Source of the DNA: Rhodococcoides kroppenstedtii
Lineage (GTDB): Bacteria > Actinomycetota > Actinomycetes > Mycobacteriales > Mycobacteriaceae
Direction: 5' to 3'
Assembly (NCBI RefSeq): GCF_900111805.1
Contig: NZ_FOJN01000004.1
Span: 62,001 to 126,000, forward strand
DNA: 64,000 bases
Position numbers and translations under genes: made by a program. Below, piece by piece: positions 52,090-60,152 of this stretch. Positions within the stretch are counted from its first letter, which is position 1; every line of letters starts with the position of its first letter. Below the pieces are notes generated by a model. It worked only from the letters and a program-made list of their open reading frames with translations. It made no database searches and was not told the DNA's origin.

Positions 52090-52797
52090 TCAGGACACTC
52101 CTTGACGCCCGACGAGCAGGGCGGACAGCGGACGGAACGGCTGGAGCCACGCACCCTCGTCGGGCAGGGCGTCCAGGCTGACGCGGGGCAGCGGCTCACG
52201 GAACACCCCGGCGATGTCCTCGAGGTCGACGAACTCGAGGGTCTCGGACGCGACGGCCCAGCTGGCGTGCTCACGGAACCCGAGGACCTGGACCGGCACT
52301 CCGGCGGCCGCGATCTCCTCCAACGGGATGCGGAAGGCCTGACCGTCGGCGGACGCCACCACCACGCCGGCGAGCCCGTGATCGCGGGAGCGGAGCGCGA
52401 TGTGGTCCAGCATGTCGGAGTCGACGTCGCTGTCCTCGTCGATCTTCGGCTTGGCGAAGACCGCGAATCCCACGTTACGCAAGGCCTCGACCCACGGGCG
52501 AACGACATCGGCGCTGCCCTGGGCGATGTTGGTGAAGACCGTCGCCTCGGGTTCGAGGGTCGCGGTCTCGCGGGCGGAGAGCTCGGCCGTCCGGCCGAGC
52601 AGCCAACGGCCCAGCGCATCGAAGCGAGGGCGATAGGCGGCGGTGGGCCGCCCGCCGAGGATGGCGCCGAGACCCATGTCGAGATTCGGGGCGTCCCACA
52701 CCAGCAGGACCCGCTTGGTATGGCGAGAATCACCGCCGTCCGGGAACGCGGCGGCGTCGCCACGCACGTCGTCGACGCTCTGGGAGTCCACGCTCAT
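52090..52797 (-). CDS. NYN (PIN-like nuclease) domain protein, Rv0207c homologue
   Basis: A 235-residue NYN-domain protein, a PIN-like fold that usually cleaves RNA with acidic residues and Mg2+. The acidic core is visible: Asp35 and Asp40 in VLLVWDAPNLD, Asp residues in DEDSDVDSDMLDHIALRS, and VVVASADGQAFRIPLEEI. An unstructured N-terminus of about 28 residues precedes it. It lies directly between trmB and mmpL3, the same order as Rv0208c-Rv0207c-Rv0206c, so the linkage is old. Whether it affects mycolate export or tRNA is unknown; the neighbour TrmB acts on tRNA. Confidence 0.88.
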   Translation of the reverse strand: MSVDSQSVDDVRGDAAAFPDGGDSRHTKRVLLVWDAPNLDMGLGAILGGRPTAAYRPRFDALGRWLLGRTAELSARETATLEPEATVFTNIAQGSADVVRPWVEALRNVGFAVFAKPKIDEDSDVDSDMLDHIALRSRDHGLAGVVVASADGQAFRIPLEEIAAAGVPVQVLGFREHASWAVASETLEFVDLEDIAGVFREPLPRVSLDALPDEGAWLQPFRPLSALLVGRQGVS

Positions 52798-52852
52798 TCT
52801 CGGTTTCTCGCTCTCTGCGGCAGTCGGGGGCCGGGCGTCGGGCCGCGGGAGG

Positions 52853-53611
52853 TCAGGCGCTGGGGGTCCAGACGAACTCGGTGACGGCGCGGTCGACTCG
52901 GTTGGCCTTGTCCTCGAACTTGGTCACGGGACGATCGACCGAGACGGGCGACCCCTCGACGGTACGGGTGTCGACGTCGAACGGCAGGCGGGTCAGGGCC
53001 GACTCGGCGTCACCGATCTCCGCGATCCACTCGGCGTAGTCCGCGTGGTCGGTGGCCACGTGCAGGACGCCGCCGGGGAGCAGACGGTCCGCGATCAGCG
53101 CGAACGTCGACGCCTTGAGCAACCGCCTCTTGTGATGCCGCGCCTTGGGCCACGGATCGGGGAAGAACACTCGCACGGCGGTCAGAGAACGCGACGCGAC
53201 CATGTTCTCGAGGACGTCCGCGGCGTCACCGCGCAGGATGCGCAGGTTGGTGAGCCCGGCGCGTTCGATGCCCTGCACCGTCTGTGCGATGCCGGGGCGG
53301 TAGACCTCGACGGCCACCAGATTCACGTGCGGCTCGGCGGCCGCCATGGCGAGCGCCGCCGTGCCCGTGCCCGAGCCGATCTCGAGCACCAGCGGTGCGG
53401 AGCGGCCGAACCAGGCGTCCGCATCCAGCGGCTCGTCGGCCACGTCGCGGCCGACCGTCGGCCACAGGCGGTCCCACGACGCCTGCTGCGGCTCGGTCAG
53501 CGCGCCGCGCCGCGACCGGAAACTGGTGACCCGGGGATAGAGACGGGAGCCGCCGGTCGGGACGTCGCCGACAGGGCGCTCGTCCAGGGCACGGGGTTCT
53601 GTCATGGCCAC
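52853..53611 (-). CDS. trmB: tRNA (guanine-N7-)-methyltransferase TrmB
   Basis: A 252-residue SAM-dependent enzyme that methylates G46 of tRNA. The SAM-binding motif is LVLEIGSGTGTAALAMAAAEP. The hallmark PDPWPKARHHKRRLL and the tRNA-contact region HVATDHADYAEWI are intact. The end DRPVTKFEDKANRVDRAVTEFVW carries the usual T-x-F-E signature. The GTG at 53611 is chosen for GAGGGA with a 5-base spacer; ATG 53605 is the alternative. It is first in the trmB-NYN-mmpL3 row, and Mycobacterium shares this synteny. Confidence 0.95.
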   Translation of the reverse strand: MAMTEPRALDERPVGDVPTGGSRLYPRVTSFRSRRGALTEPQQASWDRLWPTVGRDVADEPLDADAWFGRSAPLVLEIGSGTGTAALAMAAAEPHVNLVAVEVYRPGIAQTVQGIERAGLTNLRILRGDAADVLENMVASRSLTAVRVFFPDPWPKARHHKRRLLKASTFALIADRLLPGGVLHVATDHADYAEWIAEIGDAESALTRLPFDVDTRTVEGSPVSVDRPVTKFEDKANRVDRAVTEFVWTPSA

Positions 53612-53817
53612 CAGTGTCCCTCATTCGGACGCTCGATCCCAGTCGGGTCTCGACCCGAGGTCGAGACTCCGGCGGGAACCGCGACGATTCGGACGGTGTC
53701 ACAGTGGCCGTGCGACCGCGGCGAACCCGTCGCGCATGCGAGCATTCGACGCGCAGTCGGTCGGCGGGGGGTCGGGCGACGGGTGCAGTGGGCACGGTCG
53801 GTCCGGAGGGGGGCGCG

Positions 53818-54378
53818 ATGACCGAGGAGTGGACGTCGGCGACGCGGGCAGCCGTCGCGGCGCTGACGAGCGCGACCGACGACGACGTCGTCTCGGCGGC
53901 CGTCGCCCGTGCTCGGGGCGAGATCACGACGGGCGTCACGGGCCGGCCGGGTGCCGGCAAGTCCACGCTCGTGTGCGCGCTGTCCGGCCGGGTCTCGGGC
54001 ACGCTGCGGGAGATCCACGGCGTGGACGCGCCCGACGTCCCGGATCCGCCGCTCGACGTCGACGTCCTTCTGCACGTCGTCGCGCGCGGGATCACCGACG
54101 CCGACCGCGCCGTTCTCGCCGCCCGGCGTTCGGCCCCGACCCTGGTGGTCGCGGGTCGACTCGATCTCGGGACCGACGAGCCCGACACGGTGCGCGCGGA
54201 CGACGTCGAGGCGATCGTCGGGTGGTGGACCGACGCGTGCGAGACGGCCCGTCGGCGTCGTGGCCTGGTGCTGTGCGCGGAGCTCGAGACCGTGGCCGCG
54301 GAACGACCGCACACCCGCGCCGCGGTGGAGGCGTTCCTGCGCGACCCGGCGATCATCGCCGTGCGCGGTGCGTCGTGA
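53818..54378 (+). CDS. P-loop GTPase-like protein (Rv0209-position hypothetical)
   Basis: A 186-residue protein with a clear P-loop, GVTGRPGAGKSTLVCALSG, near residue 40, at the spacing seen in dynamin-like and other GTPases. A DxxG switch is not obvious. LVVAGRLDLGTDEPD sits where a G4 (NKxD) motif would be but lacks the Asn-Lys. The C-terminal helices have no recognisable feature. GGAGG precedes ATG 53818. The stop overlaps the GTG of the next gene, which encodes a helical membrane protein, so the pair likely works together. The location between trmB and pckG matches the Rv0209-Rv0210 pair of M. tuberculosis. Nucleotide binding is likely; its nature is uncertain. Confidence 0.75.
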   Translation: MTEEWTSATRAAVAALTSATDDDVVSAAVARARGEITTGVTGRPGAGKSTLVCALSGRVSGTLREIHGVDAPDVPDPPLDVDVLLHVVARGITDADRAVLAARRSAPTLVVAGRLDLGTDEPDTVRADDVEAIVGWWTDACETARRRRGLVLCAELETVAAERPHTRAAVEAFLRDPAIIAVRGAS

Positions 54379-55787
54379 CCGGGCCCTGGCCCACCGACGT
54401 GGCGCGCGTGCTGGCGCGGTACGGCCCGGCGGGAGGCGACGGGCCGGAGCGCGACGGGTCGGTGGCGCTCGTGGTCGCGCCCGGACTCGACGACGGGCCG
54501 GTGCGGCGGGCGATCACGATTGCGGGACGCACCCTCGTCGCCGTCGAGTCGGCCGGGACCGTCGTCGTCCTGCCCGACCCCGCTCTCCCGGTGGGCCGCG
54601 TCCTCGCGGAGAGCGTGCGGGCCGTGCCGGCGGACGCCACCGCGCTCGTCGTCGACGACGGGATCGCCGACGCGATTCGACGCGACGTCCTCCGCCGACT
54701 GGCCCGGGTTCGTCGGGTCGTGGTGGCGACGACCGACGGGTTGTCGTCCGTGCTGGCCGCGTCCGAGTCGGACGGGTTGTCGAACACGGAGCCGGAGATG
54801 CCGGTGGCGGACCACGTGCGCGCTGCCCGCGCCGCCCTGCTGTCGACCGCGCGGACCGATTCGGCCGCGGTCGAGGTGGAGGCCCTGCGCGACCGGCGAC
54901 GGCGCGTGGCGGCGACCCGCCGCCACGCCGCCCCCGACCCCCGGCGGGCGGCCGCCCGGGTCCGGGTGGAACTCGCTCATCGCCTCGGTGACGCGCGTCG
55001 GGCGGTGACCGCCGAGGTCTCGGACGTGATCGACGATGCCCGGCGGGTTCGTCGTCGCGCCGGGGACGCCGGTGTCGCGGCGACGGTGACGACTCTGGTG
55101 GACGCCGCGTCCGCCGCTCTGGCCCGCGACACCGACGCCGCGGTGCGGTCCGCGCTCGGCGCGCCCGACGCGCCCGCCGAGCCGGTCCGGTTCGGTCGCA
55201 CGGACACCACCCGGCCACGCCCGGAGGTGCGGTGGAATGCCGACGACGGCGTGGCCGTCGTCCTCGCCCTGTCCGCCGGCGCGGGCTCAGGGAGGGCGCT
55301 GACCTGGGCGCTCGGCATCGGGGGTGTCGCCGCCGTCGTGCTCGGAGCAGCCGTGACCGTCGCCCTGACCGTCGTGGTGACGTGGTCCCGCCGCACGTCG
55401 GGACGGACGCGGGCCGAGCGACGGTGGGCGTTCGAGGTGGTGGCGGACACCGCCGCGGCGTGGGAGCGCGACGTGGCGGTCGCGGTGATGACCGCCGAAG
55501 CCGAGGCGGCGGATCGGGCCGCGGCCGCGACGCGGGAGGACGCGGCTCGGCGGGAGGCCGAGCTCGCGGGAATCGACACCGAGATCCGCCGGGTGGGGGC
55601 ACGGGCGGCGGCCCGGGCCGCGGCGTACGAGCGAGACCTCGCCGTGCTCGACCGGGCGCTGGACGAGTGGGCCGTACCGGGCTCGCCGGCGGCCGGGGAG
55701 GTGCTCGACAGGCATCCGGGAACCGAGTCGAGCGCCGCTGCGTCCAACGGCGAGGGCGCAGTGGACCGTGAACGGGAAATCCCATGA
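54375..55787 (+). CDS. Helical membrane protein of unknown function (Rv0210-position hypothetical)
   Basis: A 470-residue protein. The N-terminal 150 residues form an alpha/beta region without a P-loop (VALVVAPGLDDGPVRRAITIAGRTLVAVES). A long helical, Arg/Ala-rich stretch follows (about 165-290), then two adjoining membrane segments near 300-345 (VAVVLALSAGAGSGRALTWALGIGGVAAVVLGAAVTVALTVVVTW) and a C-terminal coiled coil of about 80 residues. Helices around a membrane hairpin next to a GTPase-like partner recall a split dynamin-like protein; this is an inference from architecture. The GTG overlaps the previous stop, and the next small gene follows within 17 bases. Confidence 0.72.
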   Translation: MTGPWPTDVARVLARYGPAGGDGPERDGSVALVVAPGLDDGPVRRAITIAGRTLVAVESAGTVVVLPDPALPVGRVLAESVRAVPADATALVVDDGIADAIRRDVLRRLARVRRVVVATTDGLSSVLAASESDGLSNTEPEMPVADHVRAARAALLSTARTDSAAVEVEALRDRRRRVAATRRHAAPDPRRAAARVRVELAHRLGDARRAVTAEVSDVIDDARRVRRRAGDAGVAATVTTLVDAASAALARDTDAAVRSALGAPDAPAEPVRFGRTDTTRPRPEVRWNADDGVAVVLALSAGAGSGRALTWALGIGGVAAVVLGAAVTVALTVVVTWSRRTSGRTRAERRWAFEVVADTAAAWERDVAVAVMTAEAEAADRAAAATREDAARREAELAGIDTEIRRVGARAAARAAAYERDLAVLDRALDEWAVPGSPAAGEVLDRHPGTESSAAASNGEGAVDREREIP

Positions 55788-55803
55788 CGAACAGGGGTGA
55801 GTG

Positions 55804-56088
55804 ATGGAGTGGGCCGACGGACTGATCGATCCGGGGCGAGCCGAGTCGGGCCCACCCGGATTCGAGTTCGATCCCACCGTCGACGCGGGTGGTGACGGCG
55901 TGGTCGACACCATGGTGTTCCGGGCCGATCTCGCCTCGGGGGAGGCCGGTCTGGTGATCGCGGCGGACCTCGACGGTGACGGCACGGTGGATCGGGTGAC
56001 CACCTTCGAGGACGACGGGGATTTCGTCCGGTGGGAGCCGGGTGAAAAAGATTCGGTGTGGACGGTGACGGAGCGGGGATCCTTGTGA
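55804..56088 (+). CDS. Small acidic repeat protein (DUF6802-like)
   Basis: A 94-residue acidic protein with two DxDxDG-type calcium-loop-like repeats: DAGGDGVVDTMVFRAD and DLDGDGTVDRVTTFED. This matches the small actinobacterial DUF6802 group as I remember it. No signal peptide or membrane segment. The start is ATG 55804 or the GTG just before it. It follows the helical membrane protein by 17 bases and is probably the last gene of that operon. Calcium binding is possible but untested; the loops also occur in proteins that bind no metal. Confidence 0.7.
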   Translation: MEWADGLIDPGRAESGPPGFEFDPTVDAGGDGVVDTMVFRADLASGEAGLVIAADLDGDGTVDRVTTFEDDGDFVRWEPGEKDSVWTVTERGSL

Positions 56089-56224
56089 CGGAGGGGACCT
56101 CAAATGTCCTGACATAACCCGCTTTTCGCGGATGTTACTGAATCGGTTCTGTGACAGATCGGACATACCCGAGTGCCCTTCCGGTGTCGTCACGGCGTTA
56201 ACCTCTAGGTCCAGGACACTCGTG

Positions 56225-56267
56225 GCCCTGCGCTGACGCGTTCGCAAAACTCGAACGCGCGCAGGGC
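56225..56267 (+). promoter_or_regulatory. Strong nested hairpin in the pckG 5' region
   Basis: GCCCTGCGC (56225-56233) pairs with GCGCAGGGC (56259-56267), and GCGTTCG (56238-56244) with CGAACGC (56252-56258). This gives a 16-bp stem with a 4-base 5' bulge (TGAC) and a 7-base loop. It ends 31 bases before ATG 56299. If transcription starts upstream, it is a 5'-UTR structure of the pckG mRNA; it could instead terminate the upstream operon. Confidence 0.65.
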
Positions 56268-56298
56268 GCCCGGGATCAGCCCGCGTATTGGAGACAAG

Positions 56299-58128
56299 AT
56301 GACCGCGACTCTTCCGCGTCTCGACGGAACCGACGGCACCCCGCCGACCACGCACGCCGGCCTGCTGGCGTGGGTACGCGAGGTCGCCGAGTTGACCGAA
56401 CCCGACCGGATCGTGTTCGCCGACGGGTCCGACGAGGAGTGGGAGCGGCTCACCGACCAGCTCGTCGAGGCCGGCACCTTCACCCGCCTGAATGCGGAGA
56501 AGAAGCCCAACTCCTTCCTCGGCAACTCCGATCCGTCGGACGTCGCCCGCGTGGAGTCCCGCACCTACATCTGTTCCGAGCGCGAGATCGACGCCGGCCC
56601 CACCAACAACTGGATGGCGCCGGACGAGATGCGGTCCACGATGACCGAGCTGTACCGCGGCTCGATGCGCGGCCGCACCATGTACGTGATTCCGTTCTGC
56701 ATGGGCCCCCTCGACGCGGAGGACCCCAAGCTGGGCGTCGAGCTCACCGACTCCGAGTACGTCGTGGTCTCCATGCGTGTGATGACCCGCATGGGCTCGG
56801 CGGTGCTCGACAAGCTCGGCGAGGACGGCTTCTTCGTCAAGGCGCTGCACTCGCTGGGCGCGCCGCTGGCCGAGGGCGAGCAGGACGTGCCCTGGCCGTG
56901 CAACGACACCAAGTACATCTCGCACTTCCCGGAGTCTCGCGAGATCTGGAGCTTCGGCTCCGGCTACGGCGGCAACGCGCTGCTGGGCAAGAAGTGCTAC
57001 TCGCTGCGTATCGCCTCCGCCATGGCCCACGACGAGGGCTGGCTGGCCGAGCACATGCTGATCCTCAAGTTGATCTCGCCGGAGGACAAGGCCTACTACA
57101 TCGCGGCGGCGTTCCCCTCCGCGTGCGGCAAGACCAACCTCGCGATGATCCAGCCCACCGTGCCCGGCTGGCGCGCCGAGACCATCGGCGACGACATCGC
57201 CTGGATGCGCTTCGGCAAGGACGGCCGCCTCTACGCGGTCAACCCCGAGTTCGGTTTCTTCGGCGTGGCGCCGGGCACCAACTGGGACTCCAACCCCAAC
57301 GCGATGCGCACGATCGACCAGGGCAACGCGGTGTTCACCAACGTCGGCCTGACCGACGACGGCGACGTGTGGTGGGAGGGCCTCGAGGGCGAGCCCCAGC
57401 ACCTCACCGACTGGCTGGGCAACGACTGGACGCCGGAGTCCGGCACCAACGCCGCGCACCCCAACTCGCGCTACTGCGTGCCGATGTCGCAGTGCCCGTC
57501 GATGGCTCCGGAGTGGGACGACCCGCAGGGTGTGCCCATCTCGGCCATCCTGTTCGGCGGCCGCCGCAAGACCACGGTTCCGCTGGTGACCGAGGCGCGC
57601 GACTGGCAGCACGGCGTGTTCATGGGCGCGACCGTGGGCTCGGAGCAGACCGCCGCGGCCGAGGGCACCGTGGGCGCGATTCGCCGCGACCCGATGGCCA
57701 TGCTGCCGTTCCTCGGCTACAACGTCGGTGACTACTTCCAGCACTGGATCGACCTCGGCAAGAACGCCGACGAGTCGAAGCTGCCGAAGGTGTTCTATGT
57801 CAACTGGTTCCGCCGCGGCGACGACAAGCGCTTCCTGTGGCCCGGATTCGGTGAGAACTCTCGCGTGCTCAAGTGGATCGTCGAGCGCATCGAGCACAAG
57901 GCCGCGGGTGTGGAGACTCCCGTCGGTGTCGTGCCGACCGCCGACGCGCTCGACATCAGCGGACTCGACGTCTCCGTGGACGACGTCGCCGAGGCGCTGG
58001 CGGTGAACGTCGACGAGTGGAAGCAGGAGATCCCGCTGATCGAGGAGTGGTTCGACTTCGTCGGCGAGAAGCTCCCCACCGGCATCAAGGACGAGTTCGA
58101 GGCGCTCAAGCAGCGGCTGAACGCCTGA
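56299..58128 (+). CDS. pckG: Phosphoenolpyruvate carboxykinase (GTP)
   Basis: A 609-residue GTP-dependent PEPCK that converts oxaloacetate to PEP in gluconeogenesis and can run in reverse as an anaplerotic step. The nucleotide-binding kinase-1a motif is [15 protein letters not shown] (P273-T279, with the GTP-class active-site Cys276), the kinase-2 motif is GDDIAWMRF, and metal and substrate segments such as [22 protein letters not shown] are complete. Length equals mycobacterial PckA (Rv0211). GGAGACAAG precedes ATG 56299. A 210-base upstream gap holds its promoter and a strong hairpin; a terminator hairpin follows the gene. Confidence 0.97.
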   Translation: MTATLPRLDGTDGTPPTTHAGLLAWVREVAELTEPDRIVFADGSDEEWERLTDQLVEAGTFTRLNAEKKPNSFLGNSDPSDVARVESRTYICSEREIDAGPTNNWMAPDEMRSTMTELYRGSMRGRTMYVIPFCMGPLDAEDPKLGVELTDSEYVVVSMRVMTRMGSAVLDKLGEDGFFVKALHSLGAPLAEGEQDVPWPCNDTKYISHFPESREIWSFGSGYGGNALLGKKCYSLRIASAMAHDEGWLAEHMLILKLISPEDKAYYIAAAFPSACGKTNLAMIQPTVPGWRAETIGDDIAWMRFGKDGRLYAVNPEFGFFGVAPGTNWDSNPNAMRTIDQGNAVFTNVGLTDDGDVWWEGLEGEPQHLTDWLGNDWTPESGTNAAHPNSRYCVPMSQCPSMAPEWDDPQGVPISAILFGGRRKTTVPLVTEARDWQHGVFMGATVGSEQTAAAEGTVGAIRRDPMAMLPFLGYNVGDYFQHWIDLGKNADESKLPKVFYVNWFRRGDDKRFLWPGFGENSRVLKWIVERIEHKAAGVETPVGVVPTADALDISGLDVSVDDVAEALAVNVDEWKQEIPLIEEWFDFVGEKLPTGIKDEFEALKQRLNA

Positions 58129-58142
58129 TCTCCCCGGTTACT

Positions 58143-58181
58143 TCACGAACGCCCCGGCCCTCGCGGTCGGGGCGTTCGTGA
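58143..58181. terminator. Hairpin terminator after pckG
   Basis: TCACGAACGCCCCG (58143-58156) and CGGGGCGTTCGTGA (58168-58181) form a perfect 14-bp stem with an 11-base loop, starting 15 bases after the pckG stop. There is no T-tract. It is the strongest terminator candidate in this part of the window. The remaining bases to 58299 show no further feature. Confidence 0.85.
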
Positions 58182-58299
58182 CGTGGCATGCGCCACTGCA
58201 CTCGAGTCGACCGAACCGACGGGAACCTGGCGATCCGACCGACTCGTGTGCAGTCGGGCACGCCCGTCCGAGGGTCGGTCGTCTGTGGCCCGGTGCGGT

Positions 58300-59265
58300 C
58301 TAGCCGGCGCTGCGAGCGAGAACCGCTGCGCCGGTGAGGGTTCCGATGCCGCCCAGTTCGGCGGGGACCACCGTGAAGTCGGCGAGGAAGCCCAGGCGCG
58401 CGTGCAGCGCCACGGTCTCCCGGAGCGGGTTCCAGAGCGCGTCGCCGGCGGCGCTGAAACCGCCGCCCACCACGGCGACGTCCAGATCCAGCAGCGCCGC
58501 CGCGGACGAGATCGCCTGGCCCAGCGCCACACCGGCGCGTTGCAACGCCGCGACGGCGAGGGGGTCGCCCTCGCGCGCGGAGTCCGCCAGGTCCTTCCCG
58601 GTTTCGCCGGCCCAGCCGTTCTCGCGTGCCCAGCGCACGGCGTTGGGACCGCTGGCCACGGTCTCGACGCAGCCGACGCCGCCGCACGTACACGGATCGA
58701 CCGAGCCGGGGACGACGATGTGGCCCACGTGTCCGGCGTTGCCGCTGCGTCCGGACACCGGACGACCGCCGAGGATCACCCCACCCCCGATGCCGGTGGA
58801 GACCACCATGCCCAGCACGTTCTCGTGCCCGCGGGCGGCGCCGAAACGGTGTTCCGCCAGCGCCGCGCACGCCCCGTCGAGAGCGAGTTCGACTGCGGCG
58901 GAGGAGAAGACGGCGCGGACCGCGTCGACGATCCCGAAGCCGTCGTACCACTCGGCGATGTTGATCGGACTCACCGTCCCGGCCACGGTGTCCACCGGAC
59001 CGGCCGAGGCGATGCCGACGGCGGCGACGTCGTCGATCTCGACGTCCGCGTCGGCGACGACGGTGAGCAGCAGTTCCTCGCACGCCGCCCAGACGTTCTC
59101 GGTGGGAGTCGGGACGACGACGGGATCCCCCGGACGCCCGTCGTCCCCGACCAGCGCGGCGGAGAACTTGGTCCCGCCGATGTCGAGAGCGAGGACGCGC
59201 GATTCTCGCGTACCCCGAGCGGGGCGACCGGCGGCGGACGTGGGGCGGGTGCGCGGGGCGGTCAT
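58300..59265 (-). CDS. ROK-family sugar kinase (glucokinase-like)
   Basis: A 321-residue ROK kinase without a DNA-binding domain, so an enzyme: probably glucokinase or a related hexose kinase. The ATP site is LALDIGGTKFSAALV, the catalytic Asp is in ELALDGACAALAEHRFG, the sugar-binding segment is GNAGHVGHIV, and the zinc motif CTCGGVGCVE is complete. GMVVSTGIGGGVILGG is the second phosphate loop. ATG 59265 has TAGGGT (59278-59273) seven bases upstream, suggesting a leaderless mRNA. It sits between pckG and the glycan block, where M. tuberculosis has unrelated genes. Polyphosphate use is not indicated. Confidence 0.87.
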   Translation of the reverse strand: MTAPRTRPTSAAGRPARGTRESRVLALDIGGTKFSAALVGDDGRPGDPVVVPTPTENVWAACEELLLTVVADADVEIDDVAAVGIASAGPVDTVAGTVSPINIAEWYDGFGIVDAVRAVFSSAAVELALDGACAALAEHRFGAARGHENVLGMVVSTGIGGGVILGGRPVSGRSGNAGHVGHIVVPGSVDPCTCGGVGCVETVASGPNAVRWARENGWAGETGKDLADSAREGDPLAVAALQRAGVALGQAISSAAALLDLDVAVVGGGFSAAGDALWNPLRETVALHARLGFLADFTVVPAELGGIGTLTGAAVLARSAG

Positions 59266-59282
59266 CCGAGCCACCCTAACCG

Positions 59283-60068
59283 TCAGCGCGCGCGCAGCAC
59301 CAACACCAGATTGCTCACCGCCGCCTCCCGGAACACCGGTACCTGCACGCTCCACCAGGCCCAGCGCGGGTGGTACCGGGGGAACGCGGCGAGCAGCTCC
59401 CCGTTCGATGTCGTTCGCGCCCAACGCAATCCGTGCGACGCCCGAATGGGGAACAGTGACGTTCCGAAGCGATTCTTCGGCTCCCGGCCGTGGACGCGGG
59501 CGTACCGGCGCGCGGCGTACTCCCCGCCCAGGACGTGCCACGGCCCCGTCTCGTGTCCCCCGAACGGGCCCCACCACAGCGTGTAGGACAGCACGACGAT
59601 GCCGCCGGGGCGGGTGACGCGCAGCATCTCCTCCGCCAGGTCCCACGGGCGGGCGACGTGCTCGGCGACGTTCGAGGACAGGCAGAGGTCCACGCTGTTC
59701 GTGCGGAACGGCAGCGCGGTACCCGAGCCGCGCACGGAACCGCGCGCATCGAGACCCGCGGCGTGCATCTCGCCGGCGTCGGGTTCGACGGAGACGTACG
59801 TCGCGCCCGCGGCGGCGAACGCGTCCGCGAAGTAACCGGGGCCACCACCGACGTCGAGCACGGTGCGTCCGTTCAGCGTGGTGTCGGTGGCGCCGCGCCA
59901 CAGGTCGTCCACCATGCGCGCGGTGTCGTCGGCCAGGGCGCCGTAGAAGCGGGCGGGGTCCGACTGTTCGTAGCCGAACTGACGGATCAGCGACACCGAG
60001 CGGGCCAGCGTGGCGCGGCGGGCGACGGCGGCCGTCACCGAACGTGGGGCGCTGCGGCGGGTCGGCAC
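59283..60068 (-). CDS. SAM-dependent methyltransferase (Rv0224c homologue)
   Basis: A 261-residue class I methyltransferase. The SAM motif is TVLDVGGGPGYFADAFAAAGATYVSVEPD, followed by DLCLSSNVAEHVARPWDLAEEMLRVTRPGG (post-I and motif III). It closely fits M. tuberculosis Rv0224c in size and in the end YHPRWAWWSVQVPVFREAAVSNLVLVLRAR. The GTG at 60068 has TACAGT (60082-60077) eight bases upstream and no Shine-Dalgarno sequence (leaderless). It is divergent from a glycosyltransferase, so a role in modifying an envelope glycan or lipid is likely but unproven. Confidence 0.88.
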   Translation of the reverse strand: MPTRRSAPRSVTAAVARRATLARSVSLIRQFGYEQSDPARFYGALADDTARMVDDLWRGATDTTLNGRTVLDVGGGPGYFADAFAAAGATYVSVEPDAGEMHAAGLDARGSVRGSGTALPFRTNSVDLCLSSNVAEHVARPWDLAEEMLRVTRPGGIVVLSYTLWWGPFGGHETGPWHVLGGEYAARRYARVHGREPKNRFGTSLFPIRASHGLRWARTTSNGELLAAFPRYHPRWAWWSVQVPVFREAAVSNLVLVLRAR

Positions 60069-60152
60069 GGCTGCCGACTGTAACCGTCCGGCCGCACACG
60101 GACCGACCGAGCTTGGCATACTCGACCCCCGGACGACCGGGGAGGTGACGGT

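Noticed and set aside
55788..57897. Long minus-strand frame across pckG
   Set aside because: Shadow of the pckG gene, which is complete on the plus strand with all PEPCK motifs.
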